Origin: Acidovorax sp.
GTDB taxonomy: Bacteria > Pseudomonadota > Gammaproteobacteria > Burkholderiales > Burkholderiaceae_C
Length of the DNA: 64,000 nucleotides
Direction: 5' to 3'
Assembly (NCBI RefSeq): GCF_021287135.1
Contig: NZ_JAJTBB010000048.1
Span: 1 to 64,000 of the forward strand
Positions within the stretch are counted from its first letter, which is position 1. Each line of letters starts with the position of its first letter. A model generated the notes under the pieces. The model worked only from the letters and a program-made list of their open reading frames with translations. It was not told the DNA's origin and did no database searches. This document shows, piece after piece, positions 50,441 to 59,197 of the stretch. Made by a program: the position numbers and the translations under genes.

Positions 50441-52584
50441 GGCGAGGAAGCAAGGCTGGGAAGCCGGATTTCAAACACCGCGCCACCTCCGTCCCGGTTG
50501 CGGGCCAGCAGTTCGCCGCCCATGCTTTCCACGATGGAGCGGCAGATGTTCAGGCCCAGGCCCAGGCCGTCGGAGCGAGTGGTGAAGAACGGCTCGAAGA
50601 GGCGTTCGGCGATTTCGGGCGGCAGGCCCGGGCCCCGGTCCAGCACCTGCAGGGATGCGCGGCCGGCCTCGGTGGCCGTGCGCAGGAGCAGTTCGCGCCC
50701 CGGGGCGGGCGGCTGCTGCGACTGCATGGCCTGCAGCGCGTTGAGCCCCAGGTTCAGCACCACCTGCTCCAGCAGCACCCGGTCGGCGCTGACGCGCACG
50801 GGTTCGGCGGCCAGCGCCAGCCGCACGGGCACGCCGTGGCGCCGGGCCTCGGCCCGCAGGAGCAGGCTGAGCGATTGCTCCACGGTGGCATTGAGGTCGC
50901 AGGGTTCGCGGGACGCGGGCTGCTGGCGCACCCAGTGGCGGATGCGGCCCACGATGTCGGCCGCGCGCAAAGCCTGGGCCGAGAGGGCGGCCAGCGTGTC
51001 CTGCAGCAGCTGTGGCTGCGCCTGCACGGACACGGCACGGGCCGCCGCCGCGTAGTTGACCAGCGCGGCCAGGGGCTGGTTGAGCTCGTGCGCCAGGGTG
51101 GAGGCCATCTCGCCCACGGTGATCACCCGCTGCACCCGCTGCAGCTGGGCCTCGCGCTGCTGCTGCAGTTCCTCGGCGCGCTTTTGCGCGGTGATGTCCA
51201 CCACCGAACTCATCCAGCCAATGTGCTGGCCGTGTCCGTCGATGAGGCGGGCGGTGTAGAACATCGTGTACACGTCCGAGCCATTGCGGTGCCGCAGCCG
51301 GTTCTCCCGGCCCTGCGGCGAGGCCTTGCCGGCCTGCACGGTGTCCACATCGCTCCAGTGCCGCTCCAGGTCGTCAGGATGCCAGTAGGGATAGGGCGGC
51401 AGGCAGCCGATGAGTTCGGCCGCCGTGTAGCCCACCATCTCGCACATCGCGGCGTTCACGTAGACGATGCGGCCCTCCAGGTCGCGCGCGCGCATGCCCA
51501 CCAGCAGCGAATCTTCCATCGACTGCCGGAACGCGTGGGCTTGCTGCAGCGCGTGGGTGCGCTCCTGCACGCGCTGCTCCAGCTCGATGCGGGCCTGCCG
51601 GTTTTCCTGCAGGCGCCGCTCGCGCAGCTGCCAGTAGAGCGCGCCGAGCACCAGCAGCCCCGAGGCCAGGCTGGCCAGCGCCCAGGCCTGCTGCTGCGCC
51701 GCCGCGACGGCCCGGCTGTCGGCTGTGAGGGTCAATGTCCAGCCCAGGTCGGGCAGCGGCTCTTCCAGCGCCAGGTAGCGCTTGCCGCTGGGCGCCAGGG
51801 TGATTTCGCCACCTGGCGGGTCTTGCTGCGGTTGGGTCTTCCAGGGGACGGGCTGCGGCGTCCACTGCGGGCCGTACTGCTCGTCAAACTGCACCTGGCG
51901 CACGGCCTGGCCGGGCACGGGGCGGGTGGTCTTGTAGAGCCAGGCGGGCACGGAGCCCAGGAAGACGATGCCCCGCGCGTCCGTCACGAAGATCGGATCG
52001 CGCAGCTGGGTCCAGGTGTCGACGATCGGCTGCATCCGCACCTTCACCGCCACCACGCCCACGACCTTGCCGTTCTCCACCACCGGCGCCGAGGCGAAAA
52101 GCCCCGGCTCTCCGGTCGTCTTGCCCACGCCGTAGAAGCGGCCGGACTGCCCCTGCATCGCGTCACGGAAATAGGGGCGGTTGTGGTAGTTCTGGTGGAC
52201 GAAGCTGGCGGGCGTGTTCCAGTTGCTCGACGCCACCGTGAGCCCGCTGGTGTCCATGACGTACAAGGTGTCGGAGCCCGCGTTGGCATTGACGGTTTCC
52301 AGGTACGCATTGGCGGCGCTGCGCAGCAGCTCGGCACGGGGGTTGTGCAGCAGCGTGGCAATGAGCGGCTGCTGGGCGGCGGTGAACGGCAGGTAGCTGT
52401 AGCGGGTGGCCACGCCGCGCAGCGCCAGGGCCTGGACTTCGCCCGAGCGGCGCAGGTTGTCCCACTGGTTGTCGAGCTCGCTGCGGGCGGCCCATTCGCC
52501 TGCGCCAAGCACCAGTGCCACGGCCACGCCCAGCACCGCAGCCATCGGGCCCGCGCCCCGCAGGGCCTGGCGCAGCCGGGTCAT
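50437..52584 (-). CDS. DctB/FixL-type sensor histidine kinase with periplasmic and PAS domains
   Basis: A 715-residue membrane sensor. The first membrane helix is at about 14-31, followed by a periplasmic double-Cache-like domain (about 35-290; YHNRPYFRDAMQGQ and GEPGLFASAPVVENGKVVGVVAVKV are typical of ligand-binding Cache folds as in DctB). The second helix is at about 297-315, a coiled coil follows, then a PAS domain (about 350-470, VYVNAAMCEMVGYTAAEL). The kinase core has His-499 in AHELNQPLAAL, the N box LNLGLNALQAM and the G boxes DRGPGLP and GLGLGLNICRSI. Cache domains of this type usually sense dicarboxylates or similar acids, which fits the TctC-type gene downstream. Confidence 0.92.
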   Translation of the reverse strand: MTRLRQALRGAGPMAAVLGVAVALVLGAGEWAARSELDNQWDNLRRSGEVQALALRGVATRYSYLPFTAAQQPLIATLLHNPRAELLRSAANAYLETVNANAGSDTLYVMDTSGLTVASSNWNTPASFVHQNYHNRPYFRDAMQGQSGRFYGVGKTTGEPGLFASAPVVENGKVVGVVAVKVRMQPIVDTWTQLRDPIFVTDARGIVFLGSVPAWLYKTTRPVPGQAVRQVQFDEQYGPQWTPQPVPWKTQPQQDPPGGEITLAPSGKRYLALEEPLPDLGWTLTLTADSRAVAAAQQQAWALASLASGLLVLGALYWQLRERRLQENRQARIELEQRVQERTHALQQAHAFRQSMEDSLLVGMRARDLEGRIVYVNAAMCEMVGYTAAELIGCLPPYPYWHPDDLERHWSDVDTVQAGKASPQGRENRLRHRNGSDVYTMFYTARLIDGHGQHIGWMSSVVDITAQKRAEELQQQREAQLQRVQRVITVGEMASTLAHELNQPLAALVNYAAAARAVSVQAQPQLLQDTLAALSAQALRAADIVGRIRHWVRQQPASREPCDLNATVEQSLSLLLRAEARRHGVPVRLALAAEPVRVSADRVLLEQVVLNLGLNALQAMQSQQPPAPGRELLLRTATEAGRASLQVLDRGPGLPPEIAERLFEPFFTTRSDGLGLGLNICRSIVESMGGELLARNRDGGGAVFEIRLPSLASSP

Positions 52585-52698
52585 GCCAGCGTTCCGCCTT
52601 GCTGTGCGTCATCCGCACCAGTGGAAACTGGCGCGAACCCGGCCTGGACGACCCGAAGAGTCGCCGCCTCAGGTGGCGGCATGGAAGCCCGCAGGGCC

Positions 52699-53775
52699 TC
52701 AGGGGGGTGTCCCATGCTTGTCGGCCTCGGAAGTGAACGAGTCCGCGTAGAACTCTTCGGGCGGCAGGCCGCGCTGTGCGCTGTAGGCGGTGCGGGCGGA
52801 GTCCACCACGATGGGCGCGCCGCAGGCGTACACCTGGTGGCCCGACAGGTCCGCGAAGTCGTCCAGCACCGCCTGGTGCACAAAGCCGGTGCGGCCGGTC
52901 CAGCCGTCCTCGGGCAGGGCGTTGGACACCACCGGCACGTAGCGCAGGTGGGGCATGTCGGCGGCGCGGGCCTGCAGCCAGTCGTGCATGTACAGGTCCG
53001 CGGGCCGCCGCCCGCCCCAGTACAGCGCCGTGGGGCGCGCGATGCCCTTGAACTGCATGTGCTCGATGAGTGCCTTGATGGGCGCGAAGCCCGTGCCGGA
53101 GGCCAGCAGGATGATGGGCTTGTCGGTGTCTTCGCGCAGGAAGAAGCTGCCAAACGGCCCTTCCACCCGCAGGATTTCCTTTTCCTTCATGGCGCCAAAC
53201 ACATGGTCCGTGAACTTGCCGCCCGGCATGTGGCGGATGTGCAGTTCCAGCCCCGGCGCCTCCGTCTGGGTGTGGGGGGCGTTGGCCATGGAGTAGGCGC
53301 GGCGTGCGCCGTCGCGCAGGATGAACTCCACATACTGCCCCGCGTGGTAGCGGAAGGTGTCGGCCGCCGGCAGTTGCAGGCGCACCTGCATCACGTCGTG
53401 CGAGACACGGGTGAGCGAGGCCACCCGCACGGGCATCTTCTTGACGGGATAGGCGCTTTCATCCGTCACCTGGCGCGACTCCAGCACCACGTCGGACAGC
53501 GGCTGCGCGCAGCAGGTCAGCACCAGCCCGGCGGCCTCCTCGTCGGCGGACAGGGCCTTGGACTGGTGGGCGGTGTGCAGCACGGTGCCGCTGAGCTTCT
53601 TGCACTTGCACGAGCCGCAGGCGCCGTCCTTGCAGCCGTACGGAAGCCCCACGCCATTGCGGATGGCGGCGGCCAGGAGGGCTTCGCCCGCCCCGGCGCT
53701 GAACGAGCGGCCGCTGGGCTGCACGGTGATCTGGAACGCTGCGGTGGTGGCGGTGGCAGCCTCGGCGCTGGTCAT
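52699..53775 (-). CDS. NAD(P)H-dependent reductase with N-terminal [2Fe-2S] ferredoxin domain
   Basis: A 358-residue electron-transfer flavoprotein. The N-terminal ferredoxin domain has the cysteine pattern GCKDGACGSCKCK plus a later cysteine in LTCCAQPLSD. The FAD-binding motif is RRAYSMANAP, and the NAD-binding half starts with LASGTGFAPIKALI and ends with VYACGAPIVVDSAR. This order is that of CDP-6-deoxyglucoseen reductase (AscD/RfbI) and of phenol or methane hydroxylase reductases. No oxygenase or sugar genes are adjacent, so its partner is unknown. The start MTSAEAATAT is chosen because the domain begins at once after it. Confidence 0.9.
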   Translation of the reverse strand: MTSAEAATATTAAFQITVQPSGRSFSAGAGEALLAAAIRNGVGLPYGCKDGACGSCKCKKLSGTVLHTAHQSKALSADEEAAGLVLTCCAQPLSDVVLESRQVTDESAYPVKKMPVRVASLTRVSHDVMQVRLQLPAADTFRYHAGQYVEFILRDGARRAYSMANAPHTQTEAPGLELHIRHMPGGKFTDHVFGAMKEKEILRVEGPFGSFFLREDTDKPIILLASGTGFAPIKALIEHMQFKGIARPTALYWGGRRPADLYMHDWLQARAADMPHLRYVPVVSNALPEDGWTGRTGFVHQAVLDDFADLSGHQVYACGAPIVVDSARTAYSAQRGLPPEEFYADSFTSEADKHGTPP

Positions 53776-53826
53776 GTTGTGGGTATCCTTGGAGTCGTCT
53801 ATCAAAACAAGCAAACGGACCCGATT

Positions 53827-54852
53827 TTGCCCTCAATCGCCACCCCCCTCGGAGCCCTGCCCGCGCGCTTTCGCCGTGAACGCCTGCTGATCGTGGGGTG
53901 CGGTGACGTGGGTCAACGCGTGCTGCGCCTCCTGCAATCCGGGCCGGGCGCGGGCCGCCTGCAGGTGCTGGCGCTGACCTCCAGCGCGCAGCGCAGGCCG
54001 CAGCTGCGCGCCCAGGGCGCGCGGCCGCTGGTGGGCAATCTTGACGATGCCAGCACGCTGCGCAGGCTCTCGGGCGTGGCCACCCGGGTGCTGCATCTGG
54101 CGCCACCGCCGGGCGAGGGCGCCGGGGGCAGCGCGTGGTGGCTGGATCCGCGCACCGTGGCGCTGGCGCGGGCGCTGCGCCTGCGCAGCCTGCCGCTATC
54201 GCTGGCGTATGCCTCCACCAGCGGCGTGTACGGCGACTGCCAGGGGGCCTGGGTGCCGGAAACCCGGGCCGTGGCGCCCGCCACGCCCCGGGCCCAGCGC
54301 CGCGTGAATGCCGAGGCCGCCGTGCGGCACCTGGGCCGCGCAGGCGTGCGCGCCAGCGTGCTGCGCATTCCCGGCATCTATGCGCCCGACCGCGAAGGCG
54401 GCACGCCCGAGGCGCGCCTGCGCCGTGGCACGCCCGTGCTGACCGCCGAGGATGACGTGTTCACGAACCACATCCACGCGGACGACCTGGCCCGTGCCTG
54501 CCTGGCCGCACTGTGGCGCGGCCGGCCGCAGCGGGCGTACAACGTCAGCGACGCCACCGAGCTGAAGATGGGCGACTATTTCGATCTGGCGGCGGACTTG
54601 TACGGGCTGCCCCGGCCGCCCCGGGTGCCGCGCAGCGAGGCGCACCGCCAGCTGTCGCTGATGCTGCTGAGCTTCATGAGCGAATCACGCCGGCTGGACA
54701 CCCGGCGGCTGCAGCAGGAGCTGCGCGTGCCCCTGCGCTACCCCACCGTGCGAGAAGGCCTGTCGAGCGCGGCTCAGCAGGGGGCCTGCCCGCCGTTGGA
54801 GCGGCACACGCCACCAGGGCCGGGGAACCGCCCCGGGCCCGTGCGGGGGTAG
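53827..54852 (+). CDS. NAD(P)-dependent epimerase/dehydratase-family protein (YeeZ-like)
   Basis: A 341-residue extended short-chain dehydrogenase-like protein. The nucleotide-binding motif is LIVGCGDVGQRVL; later come the YASTSGVYGD block and the RIPGIYAPDREGG block. The catalytic YxxxK lysine is not in its usual place, as in YeeZ-type proteins, so the activity is unclear. I propose a TTG start at 53827; the frame is open for 3 kb upstream as an antisense artefact, and no ATG occurs before the Rossmann motif. The end runs 79 nt into the end of the convergent DUF4124 gene; family similarity stops at about VREGLSSA, so the last 25 residues are probably tail. Confidence 0.8.
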   Translation: MPSIATPLGALPARFRRERLLIVGCGDVGQRVLRLLQSGPGAGRLQVLALTSSAQRRPQLRAQGARPLVGNLDDASTLRRLSGVATRVLHLAPPPGEGAGGSAWWLDPRTVALARALRLRSLPLSLAYASTSGVYGDCQGAWVPETRAVAPATPRAQRRVNAEAAVRHLGRAGVRASVLRIPGIYAPDREGGTPEARLRRGTPVLTAEDDVFTNHIHADDLARACLAALWRGRPQRAYNVSDATELKMGDYFDLAADLYGLPRPPRVPRSEAHRQLSLMLLSFMSESRRLDTRRLQQELRVPLRYPTVREGLSSAAQQGACPPLERHTPPGPGNRPGPVRG

Positions 54853-55508
54853 GTGTTGCCCTGGTTGTCGGTGCATCGGAAGTCCCCGCATTCGACCAGG
54901 CGCGGCGGGGCAGGGCGCGGGCCCGGCGGCGGAAACGCTTCGGGAAACAGCGGCGAACGCCGCGACGGGGGCACGACCACCACCCGCGGCTGCAGGGCGC
55001 GGGCCTTTTCGACCTCGGCATAGCCTTGCGGTCCCAGGCAGTCCAGGTCCATCTGCCGCTGGGCGGCTTCCAGGCGCTGCTGCTGCTCGTAGGTGGAGCG
55101 TGACGAGTCCGCCGCCAGCAAGTCCAGGTTGCGCCGCGACCGGGCGCACTCCGGCGAGCGGGCGTAGTCCTGGGCTGCGGGCGTGGCTGCGGCACGTGCC
55201 CGCTCGGCATCCCGGCGGGCCTGGGCGTCTGCGGCCGCGGTTTCGGCCTGCAGCCGTTCCTGCTTGCGCTCCAGGGCCTGCGCCGCCAGCTCACGTTCCT
55301 GCTGGACTTCTTCGGGCGTCTTGCGGGCTTCCACCTCGTGCGCGGCGGCCCCGGCCGCGCACTGGCCGTCGGTGTAAGTCACCTTGCCGGTGCGCGCATC
55401 GGTGCAGCGCACCACCTGGGCGTGGCCGGCGGCCGGCAGGGCGGCCAGCGTGCAGGCCAGCAGGCCTGCGGACGCAACAAGCCAGCGGCGTGGCAACGGT
55501 GTGCGCAT
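54774..55508 (-). CDS. DUF4124-domain secreted protein
   Basis: A 244-residue envelope protein. The signal peptide ends near AAGHAQ. The mature protein begins with the DUF4124 motif (VVRCTDARTGKVTYTDGQC), a small cysteine-containing fold seen in many betaproteobacterial periplasmic proteins of unknown function. A long Ala/Arg/Glu-rich helix (about 60-115) follows, then a Cys/Pro-rich end (VECGDFRCTDNQGNTY, GGVCRSNGG). The 3' end overlaps the convergent epimerase-like gene. It is followed upstream by another envelope gene in the same direction, 30 nt apart. Confidence 0.82.
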   Translation of the reverse strand: MRTPLPRRWLVASAGLLACTLAALPAAGHAQVVRCTDARTGKVTYTDGQCAAGAAAHEVEARKTPEEVQQERELAAQALERKQERLQAETAAADAQARRDAERARAAATPAAQDYARSPECARSRRNLDLLAADSSRSTYEQQQRLEAAQRQMDLDCLGPQGYAEVEKARALQPRVVVVPPSRRSPLFPEAFPPPGPRPAPPRLVECGDFRCTDNQGNTYPRTGPGRFPGPGGVCRSNGGQAPC

Positions 55509-55538
55509 CTCCCTCGTCTCCTCCGGCGGCGGGCCGGA

Positions 55539-56072
55539 TCAGGGCTTGTCCGGGCTGTTGGATTGCTGGCGCGAACGCCAGTCGTAGGGGCTGGGCGTGT
55601 AGCTGTCGGGCGCGAGGCGGCCGGGCCGGTTGTCGCGCTGGAACCGGTCCCGCTCGGCCTGCTCGCGCAAAGCCTGGGCGCGGTCGCGCTGGCGCCGTTC
55701 GGCCTCGCGTGCCTCCTGGTCCCGGCGCGCGCGGTCGCGGTCCCGGGCTTCCCGTTCACGCTCGCGTTCCCGGGCCTGGCGCTCCCGTTCCCGTTCCCAG
55801 CGTTCGCGTTCGCGCCAGTCGTTGCGGTTGCGGTCGCGTTCCCAGCGGTCGTCTCCCCGGTCACGTCCGCCAAAGTAAATGGTGGCCGGCGGCGGGGCGC
55901 CGTAGACGGGCGGAGCGGAGTACACCGGGGGAGCGTTGTAGATGTAGCCCGGCTGCTCGTACACCTGGTACGGCGCGGGCTCGTAGTAGGCGTCGCCCGG
56001 CACGGTGGCGCAACCTGTGACGGCGGTGCCCAGGGCCGCGATGGCGAGAAGGCGGGCGATAAGAGTGTTCAT
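55539..56072 (-). CDS. Lipoprotein with Tyr/Pro-rich head and Arg/Glu-rich repetitive helix
   Basis: A 177-residue lipoprotein with the lipobox VTGC. The mature protein has a Tyr/Pro-rich part (QVYEQPGYIYNAPP, VYSAPPVYGAPP), then about 80 residues almost only of Arg, Glu, Asp and Gln (RERERWERERERQARERER), which should form a highly charged single alpha-helix. The DNA of this stretch is an imperfect repeat of CGTTCC/CGTTCG hexamers and may vary in length by slippage. I chose the ATG at 56072 because it starts a regular lipoprotein signal peptide. It stands directly before the DUF4124 gene; both are envelope proteins. Function unknown. Confidence 0.75.
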   Translation of the reverse strand: MNTLIARLLAIAALGTAVTGCATVPGDAYYEPAPYQVYEQPGYIYNAPPVYSAPPVYGAPPPATIYFGGRDRGDDRWERDRNRNDWRERERWERERERQAREREREREARDRDRARRDQEAREAERRQRDRAQALREQAERDRFQRDNRPGRLAPDSYTPSPYDWRSRQQSNSPDKP

Positions 56073-56288
56073 GCGGGTAAGACCTCGGCAGAGCGCGGGC
56101 TGTTCCAACCCGTGCGTAAAGCCCGCGAAAAGCACGCCGGCAGGGCGTTACATCTTTCTGGGCAGGCTGGTCTTCACTGTAGCGCCCCACCGGGCGTTTT
56201 GGTTGACCTGCAGGCCGATCGCCGCAGTAGGACAGCGCCCCGCGCGCATGCCGAACCGCCCCGTCTGGGGGGCGGCCACGCATGCAAA

Positions 56289-56345
56289 TGCTATTAAATT
56301 AATAGCTGCTTGCGCTAGATGGATAAGGCCTGGGTGGCATTTGCA
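56289..56345 (+). repeat. Short double-hairpin repeat, copy 7
   Basis: GCTATTAAATTAATAGC forms the first hairpin, followed by TGCTTGCGCTAGATGGATAAGGCC, with an eroded second arm. It lies between the stop of cheV and the start of the lipoprotein gene on the same strand, about 20 nt from the cheV stop. Confidence 0.8.
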
Positions 56346-56365
56346 GGCCTGATCCAGCGGCCGGC

Positions 56366-57325
56366 TTACTTGGGCAGCACGCGGCGGATGGTGTCCGCCA
56401 GGTCTTCGGCGACAAACTTGGCCACGTAGCCATCGGCGCCCACGCTGCGCACATGGTCCTCGTTGGCCGAGCCCGACAGGGACGAGTGGATGACCACCGG
56501 CAGCCCCTGGAAGCGGGCGTCCTGCTTGATGTTGCGCGTGAGGGTGAAGCCGTCCATCTCGGGCATTTCCAGGTCGGTCAGCACCATGGCCACGCGGTCG
56601 AGCACGGTCTTGCCCTCGGCCTCGGCGCTCTTGGCGATGGCGTTGAGGCGGTCCCAGGCTTCCTTGCCGGATTTCACCATCTCGTACGGGGCGTTCAGCA
56701 CCTTGAGCTCCTGCTCGATCAGCGAGCGGGCCACGAACGAGTCGTCGGCCGCCAGCACGATACAGCCGGGCTTGAGCTTGAGCTTGGCGCCCACCTTTTC
56801 CTCGGTGACTTCGTGGCCGTCCGAGGGGGACACCATCTGCAGGATGGCTTCCACATCCAGCACCTGGGCCAGCCGCGACTCGTCGGTGTTGCCATCCAGC
56901 CGGGCAATGCTGGTGACCAGCTTGCCCTTCGCGCCGCTGGTCTCGGCCGACAGCACCTGCTTCCAGTCCAGCCGCACGATGTCTTCCACCGATTCCACCG
57001 CGAAAGCCTGCGTGGTGCGGGCGTATTCCGTCACCAGCATGATGTTCAGGCCGGTCTGGGGCTTGCAGCCCACGATGGAGGGCAGGTCCAGCACGGGGAT
57101 CACCTGCCCGCGCAGGTTGACCACCCCCAGCGAGTGGGGCATGGTGCCCGCGATGGGGGTGATGCTGGGCATCGCCACGATCTCGCGGATCTTGAACACG
57201 TTGATGCCAAACAGCTCGGACTTGCCCAGGGCGTTGTCCGTACCCAGGCGAAACAGCAGCAGCTCGAACTTGTTGGTGCTGGTGAGATTGGTCCGCTCGT
57301 CGATGTCCTGCTGCACTGCTTTCAT
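56366..57325 (-). CDS. cheV: Chemotaxis protein CheV (CheW-receiver fusion)
   Basis: A 319-residue cytoplasmic coupling protein. The N-terminal CheW domain (about 15-165) contains LRLGTDN-like text, the INVFKIREIVAMP strand and GVVNLRGQVIPVLDLP, which bind the chemoreceptor tip. The C-terminal receiver domain (about 185-315) has IVLAADDSFVARSLI, the phospho-acceptor in MVLTDLEMPEMDG and the GYVAKF lysine. CheV links receptors to CheA and helps adaptation. No other chemotaxis gene lies here. The start MKAVQQDIDERT is set by family similarity. The upstream region is A/T-rich. Confidence 0.94.
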   Translation of the reverse strand: MKAVQQDIDERTNLTSTNKFELLLFRLGTDNALGKSELFGINVFKIREIVAMPSITPIAGTMPHSLGVVNLRGQVIPVLDLPSIVGCKPQTGLNIMLVTEYARTTQAFAVESVEDIVRLDWKQVLSAETSGAKGKLVTSIARLDGNTDESRLAQVLDVEAILQMVSPSDGHEVTEEKVGAKLKLKPGCIVLAADDSFVARSLIEQELKVLNAPYEMVKSGKEAWDRLNAIAKSAEAEGKTVLDRVAMVLTDLEMPEMDGFTLTRNIKQDARFQGLPVVIHSSLSGSANEDHVRSVGADGYVAKFVAEDLADTIRRVLPK

Positions 57326-57493
57326 GGTGAATCCTTCGCGCCTGAAAAAAAGATACGCGTGTTTACAAATTTTAGGTTGAGAACGCCGCGGACAGGGGTC
57401 TAAATTTTCAGGCAATACCCGAATCCCGCACTGCAACATGCCCGGCGTGGCGAAGTCGTCACAGCCCGGCTGGGCCGGTTTTGCGGGGTTTCA

Positions 57494-58396
57494 TCAGTCC
57501 GTCACGCCCGGCAGCGCGCGCAAATAGCCCTGCAGGGCTGCGATGGCCTGCCGCACCTTGGCGGGCTGTGCATCCCGCTGCGGCGTCACGGCCCAGATGT
57601 CCAGCGTGCCGAAAGACCACTCAGGCAGCAGGCGTACCAGCCGCCCGGCCCGCAGCGCGTCGTGCGAATCCATGCTGCCCACCAGCGCCAGCCCCAGGCC
57701 GGCCTCGCACATCTGCTGGATGGACAGCTGGTTGTTGCTGGCAATGCGCGGCTCCACCCGCAGCGCGCGCGGCTCGCCAGCGGGGCTGCGCAGGTCGACC
57801 AGCAGGCCGCCGCTCTCGCGCGCAAAGCCCAGCCAGCTGTGGGCCAGCAGCGCATCGGGGTCGCGGGGCAGGCCGTGCGCATCCACCCAGCCCGGCGATG
57901 CGCACAGGTACCACTGCATGCCGCCCAGCCGCCGCGCGGCCCAGGTGGAATCCGGGAGCCGCCCGTAGCGCACGGCCAGGTCGATGCGGGCGTTGATGAG
58001 GTCGATGGGCGCATCGTCCACCAGCAGCCGCAGGCGCAGCGCCGGGTGCGCCGCCAGCAGTTCCCCCAGCGCGGGTGCAATGTGGCGCGCAAAGCCCACG
58101 GTGGCGGACAGGCGCAGCTCGCCGCTGGGCGCATCGCGCGAGGCCGCCAGCTCCGCCCGCGCCTGCTCGGCCGCCGCCCACATCGCGGCGCAGCGCGCGT
58201 GGTAGCGCTGGCCCGCCTCGGTGAGCGCCAGCTTGCGGGTGGAGCGGTGCAGCAGCGTCACGCCGCCGTCGCGCTCCAGCTGGCGCACGTGCTGGCTCAC
58301 CGCCGAAGTGCTCATGCCCAGGGCGCGCGCGGCGCCGCTCATCGATCCGTGCTGTACCACGGCGGCCAGCACGGCCATGCGTTTGAGGTCATCCAT
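57494..58396 (-). CDS. LysR-family transcriptional regulator
   Basis: A 300-residue LysR-type regulator. The N-terminal helix-turn-helix (residues about 18-40: AARALGMSTSAVSQHVRQLE) is followed by the typical helix block and then a type 2 periplasmic-binding-like effector domain (from about residue 90). It is close to the YhjC/PtxR-type group with STRKLALTEAGQRYH. It is divergent from the NAD(P)-binding protein, so it very likely controls that gene and itself from the 113-bp spacer, where a TGAAG-N5-CTTCA dyad lies. The effector is unknown. The start MDDLKRM is supported by family alignment; the frame is open nine codons further. Confidence 0.92.
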   Translation of the reverse strand: MDDLKRMAVLAAVVQHGSMSGAARALGMSTSAVSQHVRQLERDGGVTLLHRSTRKLALTEAGQRYHARCAAMWAAAEQARAELAASRDAPSGELRLSATVGFARHIAPALGELLAAHPALRLRLLVDDAPIDLINARIDLAVRYGRLPDSTWAARRLGGMQWYLCASPGWVDAHGLPRDPDALLAHSWLGFARESGGLLVDLRSPAGEPRALRVEPRIASNNQLSIQQMCEAGLGLALVGSMDSHDALRAGRLVRLLPEWSFGTLDIWAVTPQRDAQPAKVRQAIAALQGYLRALPGVTD

Positions 58397-58407
58397 GGGG
58401 TCGATTG

Positions 58408-58422
58408 TGAAGCACCACTTCA
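58408..58422. promoter_or_regulatory. LysR-type dyad between the regulator and its divergent target
   Basis: TGAAG (58408-58412) and CTTCA (58418-58422) form a symmetrical 15-bp site with a T...A frame, like LysR boxes. It lies 11 nt from the regulator ATG and 88 nt from the target ATG. A TTGACA that may be the -35 element of the rightward gene is at 58457-58462. Confidence 0.5.
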
Positions 58423-58509
58423 AAGAAAAGGTGTTTTCAGGCCTCTACCGGGCGGTTTGACAAGCTCCTATTCTCACTGCATCGCAACTTCAACCCCAAG
58501 GACCTCGGT

Positions 58510-59151
58510 ATGAACATCGCCCTGATTGGCGCCACCGGCTTCGTCGGCTCCGCCGTGCTCAACGAACTGCTGCAACGCGGCCACCGCGTCACGGTGCTGG
58601 CCCGCAACCCGGCCAAGCTGGCGCCCCGCGAGGGCCTGACGGTGGTGGCCGCCGACGCACAGGACGCCGCCCAGGTGGCCCGGGCCGCCGCGGGCCACGA
58701 CGCGGTGGTCAGCGCTTACAACCCTGGCTGGACGGTGCCGGACATCCACGACCAGTTTCTGAAAGGCACGCGCGCCATCATCGACGGCAGCAAGGCCGCC
58801 GGAGTGCGCCGCTTCCTGATGGTGGGCGGCGCGGGCAGCCTGTTCGTGGCGCCCGGCGTGCAGCTGGTGGACACGCCCCAGTTCCCGGCCGAATGGAAGC
58901 AAGGGGCGCTCGCCGCCCGCGAGGCGCTGAACTGGATCCGCACCGAGAACGCGCTGGACTGGACCTTCCTCTCGCCCCCTATCCTGCTGCAGCCTGGCGA
59001 GCGCACGGGCCAGTACCGCCTGGGCGACGAAGCACCGCTGATGAACGGCGAACAGCCCGGCAGCATCAGCGTGGCCGACCTGGCCGTGGCCATCGTGGAC
59101 GAGCTGGAAACGCCGCGCCACGTGCAAAAGCGCTTCACGGTGGCGAACTGA
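58510..59151 (+). CDS. NAD(P)H-binding oxidoreductase (atypical short-chain dehydrogenase, YwnB/NmrA-like)
   Basis: A 213-residue soluble protein. The nucleotide-binding motif is LIGATGFVGSAV near the N-terminus; then ARNPAKL binds the NADP phosphate, and the GVRRFLMVGGAGSLF strand follows. The usual YxxxK pair is missing, as in NAD(P)H-binding reductases of flavins or in NmrA-like sensors. The ribosome-binding site AAGGACC precedes the ATG. The divergent LysR regulator probably controls it; such pairs often respond to oxidants or quinones, but this is inference. Confidence 0.87.
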   Translation: MNIALIGATGFVGSAVLNELLQRGHRVTVLARNPAKLAPREGLTVVAADAQDAAQVARAAAGHDAVVSAYNPGWTVPDIHDQFLKGTRAIIDGSKAAGVRRFLMVGGAGSLFVAPGVQLVDTPQFPAEWKQGALAAREALNWIRTENALDWTFLSPPILLQPGERTGQYRLGDEAPLMNGEQPGSISVADLAVAIVDELETPRHVQKRFTVAN

Positions 59152-59197
59152 GGCATTGCTGCTTCACCGGAGTCCCCTGCCGCGCGGCGGAGGACTC

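Noticed and set aside
50836-54852. Uninterrupted 1338-codon plus-strand frame
   Set aside because: It lies opposite the histidine kinase and reductase genes, which have complete domains. Its sequence is a His/Gln/Gly-rich antisense artefact of high GC; only the part after 53827 is a real gene.
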